A stretch of 42,007 nt of DNA, taken from assembly GCA_024693105.1 (NCBI GenBank), contig JAILLO010000008.1, positions 1 through 42,007 of the forward strand, in the 5' to 3' direction. Under the pieces are notes generated by a model, which worked only from the letters and a program-made list of their open reading frames with translations, searched no databases and was not told where the DNA came from. Made by a program: the position numbers and the translations under genes. This document shows positions 24,175 to 33,218 of the stretch, one piece after another. The DNA is from Clostridia bacterium. Its GTDB lineage: Bacteria > Bacillota > Clostridia > Peptostreptococcales > Anaerovoracaceae. Each line of letters begins with the position of its first letter. The stretch's first letter is position 1.

Positions 24175-25980
24175 TTAACCGCGTGTAAGAGCATCAAACT
24201 CATCAACAAGTTCTTCAAATGTCTTCATTGCAAGCTTGACCGGCTCTGGACTTCCCATGTCGACTCCTGCAATCTTGAGAAGTTCGATAGGGTAATCGCT
24301 TTCGCCTGTTTTCAAAAACTCGATATAGGCATTTCGTGCAGGTTCTCCTTCTTCAAGGATTTTCTTTGAAATTGCCGTCGCGGCAGAATAACCGGTTGCA
24401 TATTTGTAAACGTAAAAAGCATTGTAGAAATGCGGTATTCTTGACCATTCGTATGCAATTTCATCGTCACTTACAACATCGTCGCCAAAATATTTTTTGT
24501 TGAGATCAAGATACGTTTTGTTCAGCCATGCTGCTGTAAGAACCTCTCCGGATTCAATTGCCTTGTGTGTCAGATCCTCAAATTCCGCAAACATTGTCTG
24601 GCGGAACAAAGTCGTTCGGAATTCTTCAATGTACATATTTACAAGATATTTTTTCATTTCATCGCTGTCTGCGTTTGCAATGAGATATTTCATAAGAAGC
24701 GACTCGTTGACGGTGGAAGCGACTTCTGCCGTGAATATGGAATGACTTCCGTAAATATAAGGCTGCGCTTCTCTTGTGTAGTCTGAGTGCATCGAATGTC
24801 CCATTTCATGAACGATGGTGAAAACATCCTTGAGCTGGCCGGTAAAGTTCAAAAGAACGTACGGCATACTGTCGTAGCTTCCGAAACTGTAGGCTCCGCT
24901 TGTTTTTCCTTCGTTTTCATAAACATCAATCCAGCCGTCACTTACACCTTTGCTTAGCCTTGCAAGATAATCGCTGCCCATCGGAGCAAGACCTTTTTTC
25001 ATTATTTCGACAGCTTCCTCAAAGGAAACCTCCTGCTTCGGAAGCTCAATAAGCGGCACGTAAACATCGTACATATGAAGCTCGGAAACCCCAAGAAGCT
25101 CCTTTCTTTTTTTCAGATATCTGTGAAGAACGGGCAGTGCCTTGTTGACTTCGGCAACGAGATTGTCATAAACGGATGCGGGAATATTGTCACCGTAAAG
25201 CGCCGCGGCTCTTGCGGATTCGTATTTTCGGATTCCCGCGCTTACGGCGTCAAGCCTTGTGTTGTAATTGTAAGTGGTTGCTATCGTGTTGATAAGAGCT
25301 TTGTAAGAACCGTACATATGCTCAAAGGCCTCTTTTCTGACACTGCGCTTGTGCGATTCCATGAAATTGATGTAATTACCGTGCGTAAGTGTAACTTTTT
25401 CGCCGTCTTCATCCGTAATTTCGCCAAACTTCATATCGGCATTGTTAAGCATCGTAAATATGTCGTTTGTGGCACCGAGAACTTCGCCGAGCTGTGCAAG
25501 AAGCGCCTCCTCGGAAGGGGAAAGAACGTGCTTTCTGCCTCTGAGAGTATCGGTGATTGCAAATCTGTAAACCGAAAGCGGTTCGTATTCGTCCAAAAAT
25601 CCGAGAAGCTTTTCTTCGGGGATTTCGAGGAGCTGAGGAGTGAAGAATGCAAGAGCGGCCTGTGTCTTTGCAATAAGCGGGTTGCATTTGTCGCACATTG
25701 CCTGGTATTTTTCGCATGCATTATCTTCGTCCCTGCGCATGCGGGCATAAACATAGACTCTTTCAAGCTTCATCCAGATTGCATCTTTTTCCGAAAATGC
25801 CTTGTACAGAGTTTGTGCGCTTTCGCCGAGTCTGCCGCTGAATGCGGAATAGGATTCAGCCATCTCAAGAACTTTGGAATAGTCCTTGTCCCAGTCTTTT
25901 TCGTCGGGATACATCTCTTCTATGTTCCATTTGTATTTTTTGTCTATTTCGTTTCTTTTTTTTGTTTTTTTATCTGCCAT
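24175..25980 (-). CDS. pepF: Oligoendopeptidase F
   Basis: 601 residues, a full-length M3B metallopeptidase. The zinc motif H391-E-M-G-H395 with the following SMHSD, and the downstream glutamate in AEVASTVNES, make up the catalytic site. The N-terminal helical domain (about 1-200) and the C-terminal YKYATGYSAATAIS region that shapes the substrate channel are both present. The enzyme is cytoplasmic and cleaves short peptides. ATG follows GGAGG at 7 nt. It is the first gene of the minus-strand run pepF-nadK-acidic protein-permease-hydrolase. Confidence 0.95.
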   Translation of the reverse strand: MADKKTKKRNEIDKKYKWNIEEMYPDEKDWDKDYSKVLEMAESYSAFSGRLGESAQTLYKAFSEKDAIWMKLERVYVYARMRRDEDNACEKYQAMCDKCNPLIAKTQAALAFFTPQLLEIPEEKLLGFLDEYEPLSVYRFAITDTLRGRKHVLSPSEEALLAQLGEVLGATNDIFTMLNNADMKFGEITDEDGEKVTLTHGNYINFMESHKRSVRKEAFEHMYGSYKALINTIATTYNYNTRLDAVSAGIRKYESARAAALYGDNIPASVYDNLVAEVNKALPVLHRYLKKRKELLGVSELHMYDVYVPLIELPKQEVSFEEAVEIMKKGLAPMGSDYLARLSKGVSDGWIDVYENEGKTSGAYSFGSYDSMPYVLLNFTGQLKDVFTIVHEMGHSMHSDYTREAQPYIYGSHSIFTAEVASTVNESLLMKYLIANADSDEMKKYLVNMYIEEFRTTLFRQTMFAEFEDLTHKAIESGEVLTAAWLNKTYLDLNKKYFGDDVVSDDEIAYEWSRIPHFYNAFYVYKYATGYSAATAISKKILEEGEPARNAYIEFLKTGESDYPIELLKIAGVDMGSPEPVKLAMKTFEELVDEFDALTRG

Positions 25981-26132
25981 TTTTTGCCTCCGAAGAACAT
26001 CAAATTCAAAGATGTATTTTCAGGTTTTTATTTCTTTCTTTTGATGTAAGAATATAGTATAATATTTGACAGTAATTTCCGAAAAACATCATACAGATTC
26101 AGTATAACATATTTTGAAAGGACATTCACCAA

Positions 26133-26963
26133 ATGGATAACAGACCAATAGGAATTTTTGATTCGGGACTTGGCGGACTCACCTGTGTCGAACCGCTCAT
26201 GAAGGCTCTGCCGAATGAGAGACTTATATATTTTGGCGATACTGCAAGAACTCCTTACGGCTCCAAGGCAACAAAAACCATCAGAAGCTTTTCAACGCAG
26301 ATTGCGGATTTTCTGGTTCAAAACGACGTCAAGATGATAGTTATTGCCTGCAATACGGTCAGCGCAACATGTCTTGAGGATTTAAGATACAGATTTCCGG
26401 ATATTCCGATTATCGGAATCATAGAACCGGCAGCCGCAAGAATTGCAAGAAGCTGTTCCTCTGAGAACAGGGTCGGAATTATCGGAACAAAAGTCACAAT
26501 AAGAAGCTGTGCATATGACCACTGCATCAGAAGACTAAACGAATACATACAGATTTATTCGGCGGCATGTCCGGCTTTTGTACCGCTTATTGAAGAGGGG
26601 ATTATCCACAATGACATTATGGATCTGACAATCCGCTATTATATGGATGATTTCGTGCTTGAAAACCGCATTGACACACTGGTTCTGGGATGCACGCATT
26701 ATCCGCTTCTGCGCCCGGCAATCGAGCGTCTGTATCCGGATATGCGCATTATCAATCCGTCGGAGGAGATAGTAAAGAGTGTCGTTTCAGTCCTTTCCGA
26801 ACGTGATATGCTTTCGGGTGAACGCTGCGGAGAAGATATCTTTTATGCATCGGATCTTTCCGAGAATTTTATCAATATGATTAATCTGATTACGGGAGGT
26901 TCTGACGCAAGAATCAAGTTTAAGAATTTCGATATCGAGGCGATTTCTTCGGAGCAGTCCTGA
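26133..26963 (+). CDS. murI: Glutamate racemase
   Basis: 276 residues. It makes D-Glu for the second residue of the peptidoglycan stem. The two catalytic cysteines are Cys73 in IACNTVSATC and Cys187 in LGCTHYPLL, and the N-terminal motif PIGIFDSGLGGLTC is exact. AAAGGA lies 11 nt before the ATG. It is divergent from pepF across 152 bp and is followed by a strong terminator, so it is probably transcribed alone. Together with the aspartate racemase at 14545 the window encodes two different amino-acid racemases for the cell wall. Confidence 0.95.
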   Translation: MDNRPIGIFDSGLGGLTCVEPLMKALPNERLIYFGDTARTPYGSKATKTIRSFSTQIADFLVQNDVKMIVIACNTVSATCLEDLRYRFPDIPIIGIIEPAAARIARSCSSENRVGIIGTKVTIRSCAYDHCIRRLNEYIQIYSAACPAFVPLIEEGIIHNDIMDLTIRYYMDDFVLENRIDTLVLGCTHYPLLRPAIERLYPDMRIINPSEEIVKSVVSVLSERDMLSGERCGEDIFYASDLSENFINMINLITGGSDARIKFKNFDIEAISSEQS

Positions 26964-27012
26964 GAAACTGCGGATGCGGCCGGATGCGGAAGGCTGCAAT
27001 CGAAAATGTGAA

Positions 27013-27051
27013 AAAAGCTGCTTTGGCATGTGTGCCGGGGCGGCTTTTGTT
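27013..27051 (+). terminator. Terminator of murI
   Basis: A 9-bp stem (27013-27021 with 27040-27048, one G-T pair) encloses a second small stem GGCA/TGCC and ends in TTTTGTTT. Confidence 0.75.
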
Positions 27052-27135
27052 TGTCTGTGGTGTTTTGCTGTGCCTGCGGGCGGCGGCGACCGTCCGTCTT
27101 GCCCCTGTATGACCGCCATTTTAATAAATCTTAAA

Positions 27136-27164
27136 TTGTTATGCTCAGTGTAGAGTTGTATAAT
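27136..27164 (+). promoter_or_regulatory. Promoter of the hybrid sensor kinase
   Basis: TTGTTA (27136-27141), 17 bp, TATAAT (27159-27164), 49 bp before the start codon. Confidence 0.75.
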
Positions 27165-27212
27165 AAATATGTAGAGGTATGCACTTTTGGGATTGTTTAA
27201 AGGGTTTCGGAT

Positions 27213-30161
27213 ATGGATAACAGGAAGATCAGCAAGAGCAGGAAAAAGAAGTTTTTGTTTCTCACGGCAATTTTGTGCGCGGCAGTCATGCTGGGGAGCG
27301 TTCCTCAGTGTTTTGCTGTGAGCGCTGCAGGGGGAAATACAGATTGGGCTGAAAAAGAACCCGAAAGAATAAAAGTCGCGTTTTGCGATATAGACGGTTT
27401 CCAGGAAACCGACAAAGACGGGAAAAAAAGCGGTTATGCTTATGATTTTGTGCAAAAGCTTGCAATTTATTCGGGTCTTCGTTTTGATTTTGTTCACACG
27501 GCGGAGCTTACATGGGAAAAACAGTTTGAGATGCTTGAGGAAGGTACTGTCGATATGGTTCTCGGCGTTGACTATTCATCGGAGCGCGCCGAAAAATATC
27601 TTTTTTCATCAGAGGGCATAGGAACAAATTCAATATGTCTTATTGAAAAAAAGAATGCAAAGGTTATAGATCCTGCCGATATCAAAAGTGTGGACGGCAA
27701 GCGGATAGGTTTCCACAGCGGTACGATGGCAATCTCCGTTTTTCGTGAATTCGCTGCAGAAAACGGTTTTTCATATAACAGCTATTTTTTCAGTGATGAT
27801 AAAAGTCTTGAAAGGGCACTTGTAAGAGGTGAGATTGATCTTGCGGTCAACGCAAATATGGTTGCATTTCCTGAAACGATTGATATTATTCTTGAAATGA
27901 ATCCAACGGAGATATTTGCTCTTTTCAACAAAAAATCCGAACAGCTGCGCAAAAGGGTGGATGAAGCCATATCGCAGATGGATGTATTTGAACCGGGCTG
28001 GAGAACGGCTCTGCGGGAGGATCATTACAAAAAAGCAATAGCTGTTGTCTTTTCTCAGAAAGAGCTTGATACCATCAAAAAGTACAGAAAACCCGAAAAT
28101 ACTCTGAGCGTAATCTGCAATGCGGACATGGAACCTTATTCATGGTTTGAAAACGGTGCTGCAAAGGGTATCAATGTGGATATTTTCAAAATAGCAATGG
28201 ATACGGCGGGACTCAGATACACTATTCTGCAGCCAAAAGACAAAAGTTCATATGAAAAAATGATAGAAGAAGGTATTCCGGATATCATAATAGACCTTCC
28301 GCTGGGATTTGATGATATTCAGAAAAAGGGATATATTGCAACAAGCAGTTACACCAGTATCGGAATTGCAAAATTAGTCGGCAAAAATTATGACGGAAAA
28401 ACAGACAACAGGAAGGATACTCTCGCCGTTATTGCGCGGCCGTATTTTGATTTTGAATTTTTGCTGCAAAATTATCCGGATTCGAAATTCAGGACTTTTC
28501 AGACCTATGATGACTGTGTTGAGGCTGTCAGAAAAGGTAACGCAGATGCGACATACCTTCCTATTTACAAAGCGCTTGAATATATTAATCAGGACTCCGG
28601 AACTTTACTTACAATGAGTCTTGTTTCAGACCATGAGGTGGATATGGCGGCGGCAATCAGAGACGATCTTGACCCGAATCTTCTGACGATTCTTACCAAG
28701 TGTCTTGCAAACGTTTCGGATTCCGAAAAAGACAGAATAATGCTTGAATATACAGCGAAAAATGTCGAAAAAATGACGATTTCGGGTTTTCTTGAAAGAT
28801 ATCCGATTATACTGTTTCTTGTTATACTTGCCGGTATTGTCGTTGCGGTTCTTGCCGGAATTCTGTATTATAAGAGCAGGGCCGGACTCAGGCTCAAGGC
28901 AATTAACGAGCAGCTTATGATAATTACGGAAGAAAACGAAAAATACCAGGATCTTCTTGAGAAAACGCTCGAAAAAGCGGAGGCTGCAAACAGGGCAAAG
29001 AGTATTTTCCTATCAAACATGTCACATGATATACGAACACCGATGAATGCCATTATCGGTTTTCAGACTATAGCGCTTGCTCATATGGATGATAGTGAGA
29101 AAGTGCGTGAGTGTCTGCAAAAGATTGATGTTTCGGGCAGACATCTTCTCTCACTTATTAATGACGTTCTTGATATGTCGCGTATAGAAAGCGAGACCTT
29201 TATACTTGATGAAGGCGAATGTACAATCGAAGAACTTGTAACCGAAGTGTATAACATGTTCAGCAGCGATACAGAAGCAAAGGGACTTGAATTTAATACC
29301 GAATTCTGCAATATCAGAAACAATTATGTATATGCTGACAAACTTCATATCAGCAGGGTTCTTTTGAATATTATAGGAAATGCGTTCAAATTTACGCCTG
29401 CAGGCGGAAAAATCATTTTGAAGGTTGAGCAGGTTTCCGATTCGGCTGACGGAAGGGCGGATTATGAATTCAGCATAAGAGATACCGGTATCGGAATGAA
29501 ACCTGAATTTGTAGAGCATGTTTTTGATTTGTTTACAAGAGAACGTAATTCAACTGTCAGCGGCATTCAGGGAACAGGTCTTGGTATGGCTATCAGCAGG
29601 AATATAGTCGAGAAGATGGGCGGCCGGATTTCCGTTGAAAGTGAGGAAAACAAAGGTACGGTCGTTACAATCGGTATTTCGCTGAAAACAAGGGAAGCTT
29701 CCCGCAAGGAAAAGGAAAAGCTTGAATTCTGTGAGGAAAAAACAAAAGAAAGAAGTCTTCCTGAGGGACTCAGTGTACTTATTGTAGAAGACAACCAGAT
29801 GAATATCGAGATTGCAGAAATGATGCTTTCGGAGAACGGTTTCAAAACAGATACAGCCGAAAACGGCAGTATTGCCGTCGAAAAAGTACTTCAGGCAGTG
29901 CAGAACGGTGAACGCTTTGATTTTATACTTATGGATGTGCAGATGCCTGTTATGGACGGTTATGAGGCAACAGTTGAAATCAAGAAAATTCCGCAGGCAA
30001 AGGATATACCTATTATAGCTATGACGGCAAATGCATTTGAAGAAGACAGAAAAAAGGCACTTGATGTCGGAATGGCGGCACATATTAGCAAGCCTATAAA
30101 TTTTGCCAACATAAAAGAAACCATGATGTGCGTTCTCGAAAAGAACGGGCAGTGCTTATAG
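27213..30161 (+). CDS. Hybrid sensor histidine kinase with two solute-binding-type sensor domains
   Basis: 982 residues, ATG 8 nt after AAGGG. An N-terminal signal/anchor (about 12-40) is followed by two tandem periplasmic-binding (SBP_bac_3-like) domains outside the membrane, about 47-280 and 292-525. A transmembrane helix (about 534-555) and a coiled coil come next. The kinase core has His605 in MSHDIRTPMNAI, the N-box NIIGNAFKFTP, DTGIGM and GTGLGMAIS. A C-terminal receiver domain has the acidic pair ED, phospho-acceptor Asp908 in MDVQMPVMDGYEA and a conserved Lys in SKPIN. The layout resembles BvgS/EvgS but has no HPt domain, so a separate phosphotransfer protein would be needed for onward signalling. 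The likely ligand is a small solute such as an amino acid. No response regulator or transporter is adjacent. Confidence 0.93.
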   Translation: MDNRKISKSRKKKFLFLTAILCAAVMLGSVPQCFAVSAAGGNTDWAEKEPERIKVAFCDIDGFQETDKDGKKSGYAYDFVQKLAIYSGLRFDFVHTAELTWEKQFEMLEEGTVDMVLGVDYSSERAEKYLFSSEGIGTNSICLIEKKNAKVIDPADIKSVDGKRIGFHSGTMAISVFREFAAENGFSYNSYFFSDDKSLERALVRGEIDLAVNANMVAFPETIDIILEMNPTEIFALFNKKSEQLRKRVDEAISQMDVFEPGWRTALREDHYKKAIAVVFSQKELDTIKKYRKPENTLSVICNADMEPYSWFENGAAKGINVDIFKIAMDTAGLRYTILQPKDKSSYEKMIEEGIPDIIIDLPLGFDDIQKKGYIATSSYTSIGIAKLVGKNYDGKTDNRKDTLAVIARPYFDFEFLLQNYPDSKFRTFQTYDDCVEAVRKGNADATYLPIYKALEYINQDSGTLLTMSLVSDHEVDMAAAIRDDLDPNLLTILTKCLANVSDSEKDRIMLEYTAKNVEKMTISGFLERYPIILFLVILAGIVVAVLAGILYYKSRAGLRLKAINEQLMIITEENEKYQDLLEKTLEKAEAANRAKSIFLSNMSHDIRTPMNAIIGFQTIALAHMDDSEKVRECLQKIDVSGRHLLSLINDVLDMSRIESETFILDEGECTIEELVTEVYNMFSSDTEAKGLEFNTEFCNIRNNYVYADKLHISRVLLNIIGNAFKFTPAGGKIILKVEQVSDSADGRADYEFSIRDTGIGMKPEFVEHVFDLFTRERNSTVSGIQGTGLGMAISRNIVEKMGGRISVESEENKGTVVTIGISLKTREASRKEKEKLEFCEEKTKERSLPEGLSVLIVEDNQMNIEIAEMMLSENGFKTDTAENGSIAVEKVLQAVQNGERFDFILMDVQMPVMDGYEATVEIKKIPQAKDIPIIAMTANAFEEDRKKALDVGMAAHISKPINFANIKETMMCVLEKNGQCL

Positions 30162-30208
30162 CCGCAGAAGCCACCAAAAACAGAAAAAGGGAAGGAATGT
30201 TACAGTAA

Positions 30209-31672
30209 ATGATTATCAGCTTTAAGACCCTTGGATGCAAGGTGAATCAGTACGAAACGGAGGTGCTGAAGGAGCAGTTTCAAAAGGCGGGCCATACGGT
30301 GACAGGTGATGAAGAATACGCTGATGTTTATATTATCAATACCTGCACTGTAACGGGGCTGGCAGACAGAAAATCAAGACAATATGTCAGAAGAATGAAG
30401 CGCATCAATCCTGATGCGCTTATTGCAGTCACGGGCTGTTATGCGCAGATAAGCCCGCAGGAGGTTGCCGCCATAGAGGGAGTAAATCTCGTTGTCGGCA
30501 CAAACGAGAAACTGAAGCTTGCCGAATATGTGGAAAAATATATGGCAGATACGGCGAAAAAACCCGAGAAAGATGCAGAGGAAGGCATATATGTGCCGGA
30601 TTATGAAGAACTTACCGATTACGTCGAGACAGGCATAATTACATCGATGGAATCAAGAACAAGGGCTTATATAAAAATACAGGAAGGCTGCAACAGATTT
30701 TGCAGCTATTGTGTGATTCCTTATGCCAGAGGAAAGGTCAGAAGCCGCGATCCGCAGAGCATTCTGGCGGAGGCAAAGCAGCTTATATCAAACGGTTTCA
30801 GGGAGATTATTCTGACCGGCATCAATACTGCGCTTTACGGGACGGAAAAGGATTTTACAAATACTCTTGATGATGCCGAAGCTTCAAAAGAGAGCGATGT
30901 AAGAGGCGTTGAGCTGATTATTCGTGCAATAGATGCCATTCCGGGCGATTTCCGCATCAGACTGAGTTCGCTTGAGCCGACGGTTGTGAATGCCGAATAT
31001 GTAAAGCGCCTGTTTGCATATCCGAAGCTTTGTCACCATCTTCATCTTTCTGTTCAAAGCGGCAGCGACGAGATTTTGAGAAGCATGAACAGAAATTATG
31101 ACAGGAAGGAATATCTTGATATTGTGGCCGAGCTGAAGAAGTTCGACCCGCTTTACGGTATTACGACGGACATAATTGCTGGCTTTCCCGGAGAAACGGA
31201 GGAAAATTTTTCGGACAGCCTGAAAATAATTGATGAGACGGGATTTTGCCGCGTTCATCCTTTCAAGTATTCAAACAGGCCGGGCACAAGGGCAACCGCA
31301 ATGGAAAATCAGGTCAAGCCGGCAGTCAAAAAAGAAAGAATGGAAAAGCTTTCGGCTGCGGGAGAGAAAAGCGCAAGACTGTTTTACGAGAAGAACAGAG
31401 GGACGACGGCAAGAGTGCTTTTTGAAGAGTTTGAACAGCTCCGAGATGAAGAAAGGCGCAAGGTCTGCGGTCTTGATGACACCGGCGGAGGCACGTCCCG
31501 CTTCGGTGAAGGCGGTTCCTTTTCAAAAGAGGGCCTGCTGAGCGGATACACGGACAATTACATAAAGGTTTATCTGCCGTGCAACGCAGATGAAGCTGCG
31601 GAAATTCAGAAAAACTTTGCGGATGTGAAGCTTTGCGGTGATTACAAAGAAGGTATGCTTTGCAGCCTGTGA
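30209..31672 (+). CDS. mtaB: tRNA N6-threonylcarbamoyladenosine methylthiotransferase MtaB
   Basis: 487 residues. MtaB adds a methylthio group to t6A at position 37 of tRNAs that read ANN codons. The N-terminal UPF0004 domain holds Cys10, Cys46 and Cys77, which bind one 4Fe-4S cluster. The radical-SAM motif C161-x3-C165-x2-C168 (EGCNRFCSYCVIP) binds the second. Motifs LSSLEPT, HLHLSVQSG and IIAGFPGETEE are typical of the YqeV branch. The C-terminal TRAM region contains an insertion of about 40 charged and Gly-rich residues (about 410-450) before SGYTDNYIKVYLP, longer than I expect for the family. In Bacillus mtaB also precedes rpsU-yqeY, as here with a HIT gene between. Confidence 0.92.
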   Translation: MIISFKTLGCKVNQYETEVLKEQFQKAGHTVTGDEEYADVYIINTCTVTGLADRKSRQYVRRMKRINPDALIAVTGCYAQISPQEVAAIEGVNLVVGTNEKLKLAEYVEKYMADTAKKPEKDAEEGIYVPDYEELTDYVETGIITSMESRTRAYIKIQEGCNRFCSYCVIPYARGKVRSRDPQSILAEAKQLISNGFREIILTGINTALYGTEKDFTNTLDDAEASKESDVRGVELIIRAIDAIPGDFRIRLSSLEPTVVNAEYVKRLFAYPKLCHHLHLSVQSGSDEILRSMNRNYDRKEYLDIVAELKKFDPLYGITTDIIAGFPGETEENFSDSLKIIDETGFCRVHPFKYSNRPGTRATAMENQVKPAVKKERMEKLSAAGEKSARLFYEKNRGTTARVLFEEFEQLRDEERRKVCGLDDTGGGTSRFGEGGSFSKEGLLSGYTDNYIKVYLPCNADEAAEIQKNFADVKLCGDYKEGMLCSL

Positions 31673-31749
31673 TGCTTTCGGTCAGGAAAAAAGGGCAGCT
31701 GCGGCAGCGTGAAACAGGAGTATTTTTGCGCCAAATCCCAAATCAGACC

Positions 31750-31777
31750 TTGAAAAAATCAGAAATCCATATAGAAT
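31750..31777 (+). promoter_or_regulatory. Candidate promoter of the HIT gene
   Basis: TTGAAA (31750-31755), 16 bp, TAGAAT (31772-31777), 34 bp before the start codon. Confidence 0.6.
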
Positions 31778-31811
31778 TAGACTAACAGGAATTCATGAAA
31801 GGAGACACAAG

Positions 31812-32153
31812 ATGAGCGACTGTATCTTTTGCAAAATCGCAAACGGCGAGATTCCGTCGACAAAGGCTTACGAAGATGACAGAATCCTCTGCTTCCACGA
31901 TCTGGAACCGCAGGCACCCGTACATGTTCTTATTATTCCGAAGAAGCACATTGCCTCGCTTGATGATGTCAGTGAGGAAGATGCGGATCTTCTCGGATAT
32001 ATTATGCTGAAGGTCAAGGATATCGCAGCGAAGCTGGGACTCGAAAACGGCTACAGACTCGTAAACAACTGTGGCGAGGACGGTTTCCAGACAGTAAAGC
32101 ATCTTCATTTCCATCTGCTTGGAAAGAGGAAGCTGACATGGCCACCGGGCTAA
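31812..32153 (+). CDS. HIT family nucleotide-binding protein
   Basis: 113 residues. The histidine triad H97-L-H99-F-H101-LL binds the alpha-phosphate of nucleotides, and the N-terminal CIFCKIANGEIPS segment with Cys4 and Cys7 is typical of the Hint branch (purine nucleoside phosphoramidase). RBS AAAGGAGA precedes the ATG. It ends at a strong terminator, so it is a one-gene unit placed between mtaB and rpsU. Confidence 0.93.
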   Translation: MSDCIFCKIANGEIPSTKAYEDDRILCFHDLEPQAPVHVLIIPKKHIASLDDVSEEDADLLGYIMLKVKDIAAKLGLENGYRLVNNCGEDGFQTVKHLHFHLLGKRKLTWPPG

Positions 32154-32163
32154 AGAAAACAGG

Positions 32164-32200
32164 GCATGTAGTTCGCGGATTCGGAATTACATGTCTTTTT
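32164..32200 (+). terminator. Terminator of the HIT gene
   Basis: An 11-bp stem with two wobble pairs (32164-32174 with 32184-32194), 9-nt loop, followed by CTTTTT. Confidence 0.85.
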
Positions 32201-32269
32201 GATTTGGCGTTACCTTGATTCCGGTGTTTGAATATCAGAAAAATGACGGTTGATTATTCGAAAAAATAC

Positions 32270-32298
32270 TTGCCTGTAAAAATAAATAATAGTATAAT
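32270..32298 (+). promoter_or_regulatory. Promoter of rpsU-yqeY
   Basis: TTGCCT (32270-32275), 17 bp, TATAAT (32293-32298). The leader of about 65 bp has no strong structure that I see. Confidence 0.8.
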
Positions 32299-32368
32299 GC
32301 TAATGTTATAGGTTTGGAAGTTCAGAAGCATCGACGATTTCAAGACAGGTCAGGAGGTGAGTTGATAA

Positions 32369-32548
32369 ATGGCACAGGTAATTGTAAGAGAGAATGAAAG
32401 CTTGGAAAGCGCTCTTAAGAGATTTAAGCGTTCTTGCGCAAGAGATGGTGTGATGTCCGAATTAAGAAAAAGAGAACATTACGAAAAGCCAAGCGTTAAG
32501 AGAAAGAAAAAGTCCGAGGCAGCTAGAAAAAAGGCAAAGAAGTTCTAA
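32369..32548 (+). CDS. rpsU: 30S ribosomal protein S21
   Basis: 59 residues, very basic. It begins [20 protein letters not shown], has the typical [19 protein letters not shown] middle and ends in a Lys/Arg-rich tail ([14 protein letters not shown]). S21 is a small-subunit protein near the anti-Shine-Dalgarno end of 16S rRNA. AGGAGGTGA lies 8 nt before the ATG. It is 24 bp from yqeY, the usual Firmicute pair. Confidence 0.97.
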   Translation: MAQVIVRENESLESALKRFKRSCARDGVMSELRKREHYEKPSVKRKKKSEAARKKAKKF

Positions 32549-32572
32549 ATTATTAGATTAGAGGTGTTTAGC

Positions 32573-33019
32573 TTGACCTTAAAGGAAAGATTGATGGCTG
32601 ACTTCAAGGAATCCATGAAAAACAAGGATGAAGTCAGGAAAAATACTGTAAGTCTTGCACGTGCGGCGATTAAGCAGTACGAGGTGGACCACAGAGAAGA
32701 ACTGGACGATGATGGTGTTCTCGCCATATTGTCAAAACAGGTAAAAATGAGAAAAGATGCCCTCTCTGATTTTGAAAAAGCAGGAAGAACTGATTTATTG
32801 GAAACCTATAAGGCTGAAATAGCAGTGCTTGAGGCTTATCTGCCGGCACAGCTTTCTGAAGAAGAAATTCTTGCTGTTGTCAAGGAAACGGCTGCAAAGC
32901 TCGGAATTGAAAGCGGCAGGCAGAACATGGGCAAACTGATGGGTCCTGTGATGGGACGTGTCAAAGGTGTTGCCGACGGAAATATGGTGAAAAAGGTTGT
33001 AGAACAGTTTTTATCATAA
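32573..33019 (+). CDS. yqeY: YqeY / GatB-YqeY domain protein
   Basis: 148 residues from TTG 32573. A GTG at 32564 opens the frame but lies inside the ribosome site GAGGTG, which is correctly placed 6 nt before TTG 32573. The resulting N-terminus MTLKERLMADFKESMKNKD matches the family. YqeY proteins are all helical and share the tail domain of GatB, the tRNA-dependent amidotransferase subunit that reads tRNA; their own role is not settled. The segment NMGKLMGPVMGRVKGVADGN near the end is the family hallmark. It is co-transcribed with rpsU and followed by a terminator. Confidence 0.92.
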   Translation: MTLKERLMADFKESMKNKDEVRKNTVSLARAAIKQYEVDHREELDDDGVLAILSKQVKMRKDALSDFEKAGRTDLLETYKAEIAVLEAYLPAQLSEEEILAVVKETAAKLGIESGRQNMGKLMGPVMGRVKGVADGNMVKKVVEQFLS

Positions 33020-33039
33020 CCGGAAACGAAATGCAAAAA

Positions 33040-33074
33040 AGCGAGCAGCTTTACGGCTGCTCGCTGCTTTTTTA
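33040..33074 (+). terminator. Terminator of rpsU-yqeY
   Basis: A perfect 10-bp G+C-rich stem (33040-33049 with 33056-33065), 6-nt loop, then GCTTTTTTA; flanking A-run on the left could also serve the other strand. Confidence 0.9.
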
Positions 33075-33123
33075 TATGCATTTTTATTTTCACACAGGAC
33101 TGAAATCTCTTTTCGCTTTTTGG

Positions 33124-33152
33124 TTGAAATTTCGGTGCTTTGAAAATATAAT
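33124..33152 (+). promoter_or_regulatory. Promoter of the phoH operon
   Basis: TTGAAA (33124-33129), 17 bp, TATAAT (33147-33152). Its transcription start near 33159 leaves too little leader for TTG 33168 and supports the start at 33219. Confidence 0.8.
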
Positions 33153-33218
33153 AATCATAAGTACGGTTTGAACGATATGTTTGGTGAAACCGTGACAATC
33201 ACAAAAAGGAGATATTTT

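Noticed and set aside
25075-26049. A 324-codon plus-strand open frame
   Set aside because: It lies almost wholly antisense to pepF, whose zinc motif and full length leave no doubt. The translation is Phe/Cys-rich and has no recognisable domain or ribosome site.
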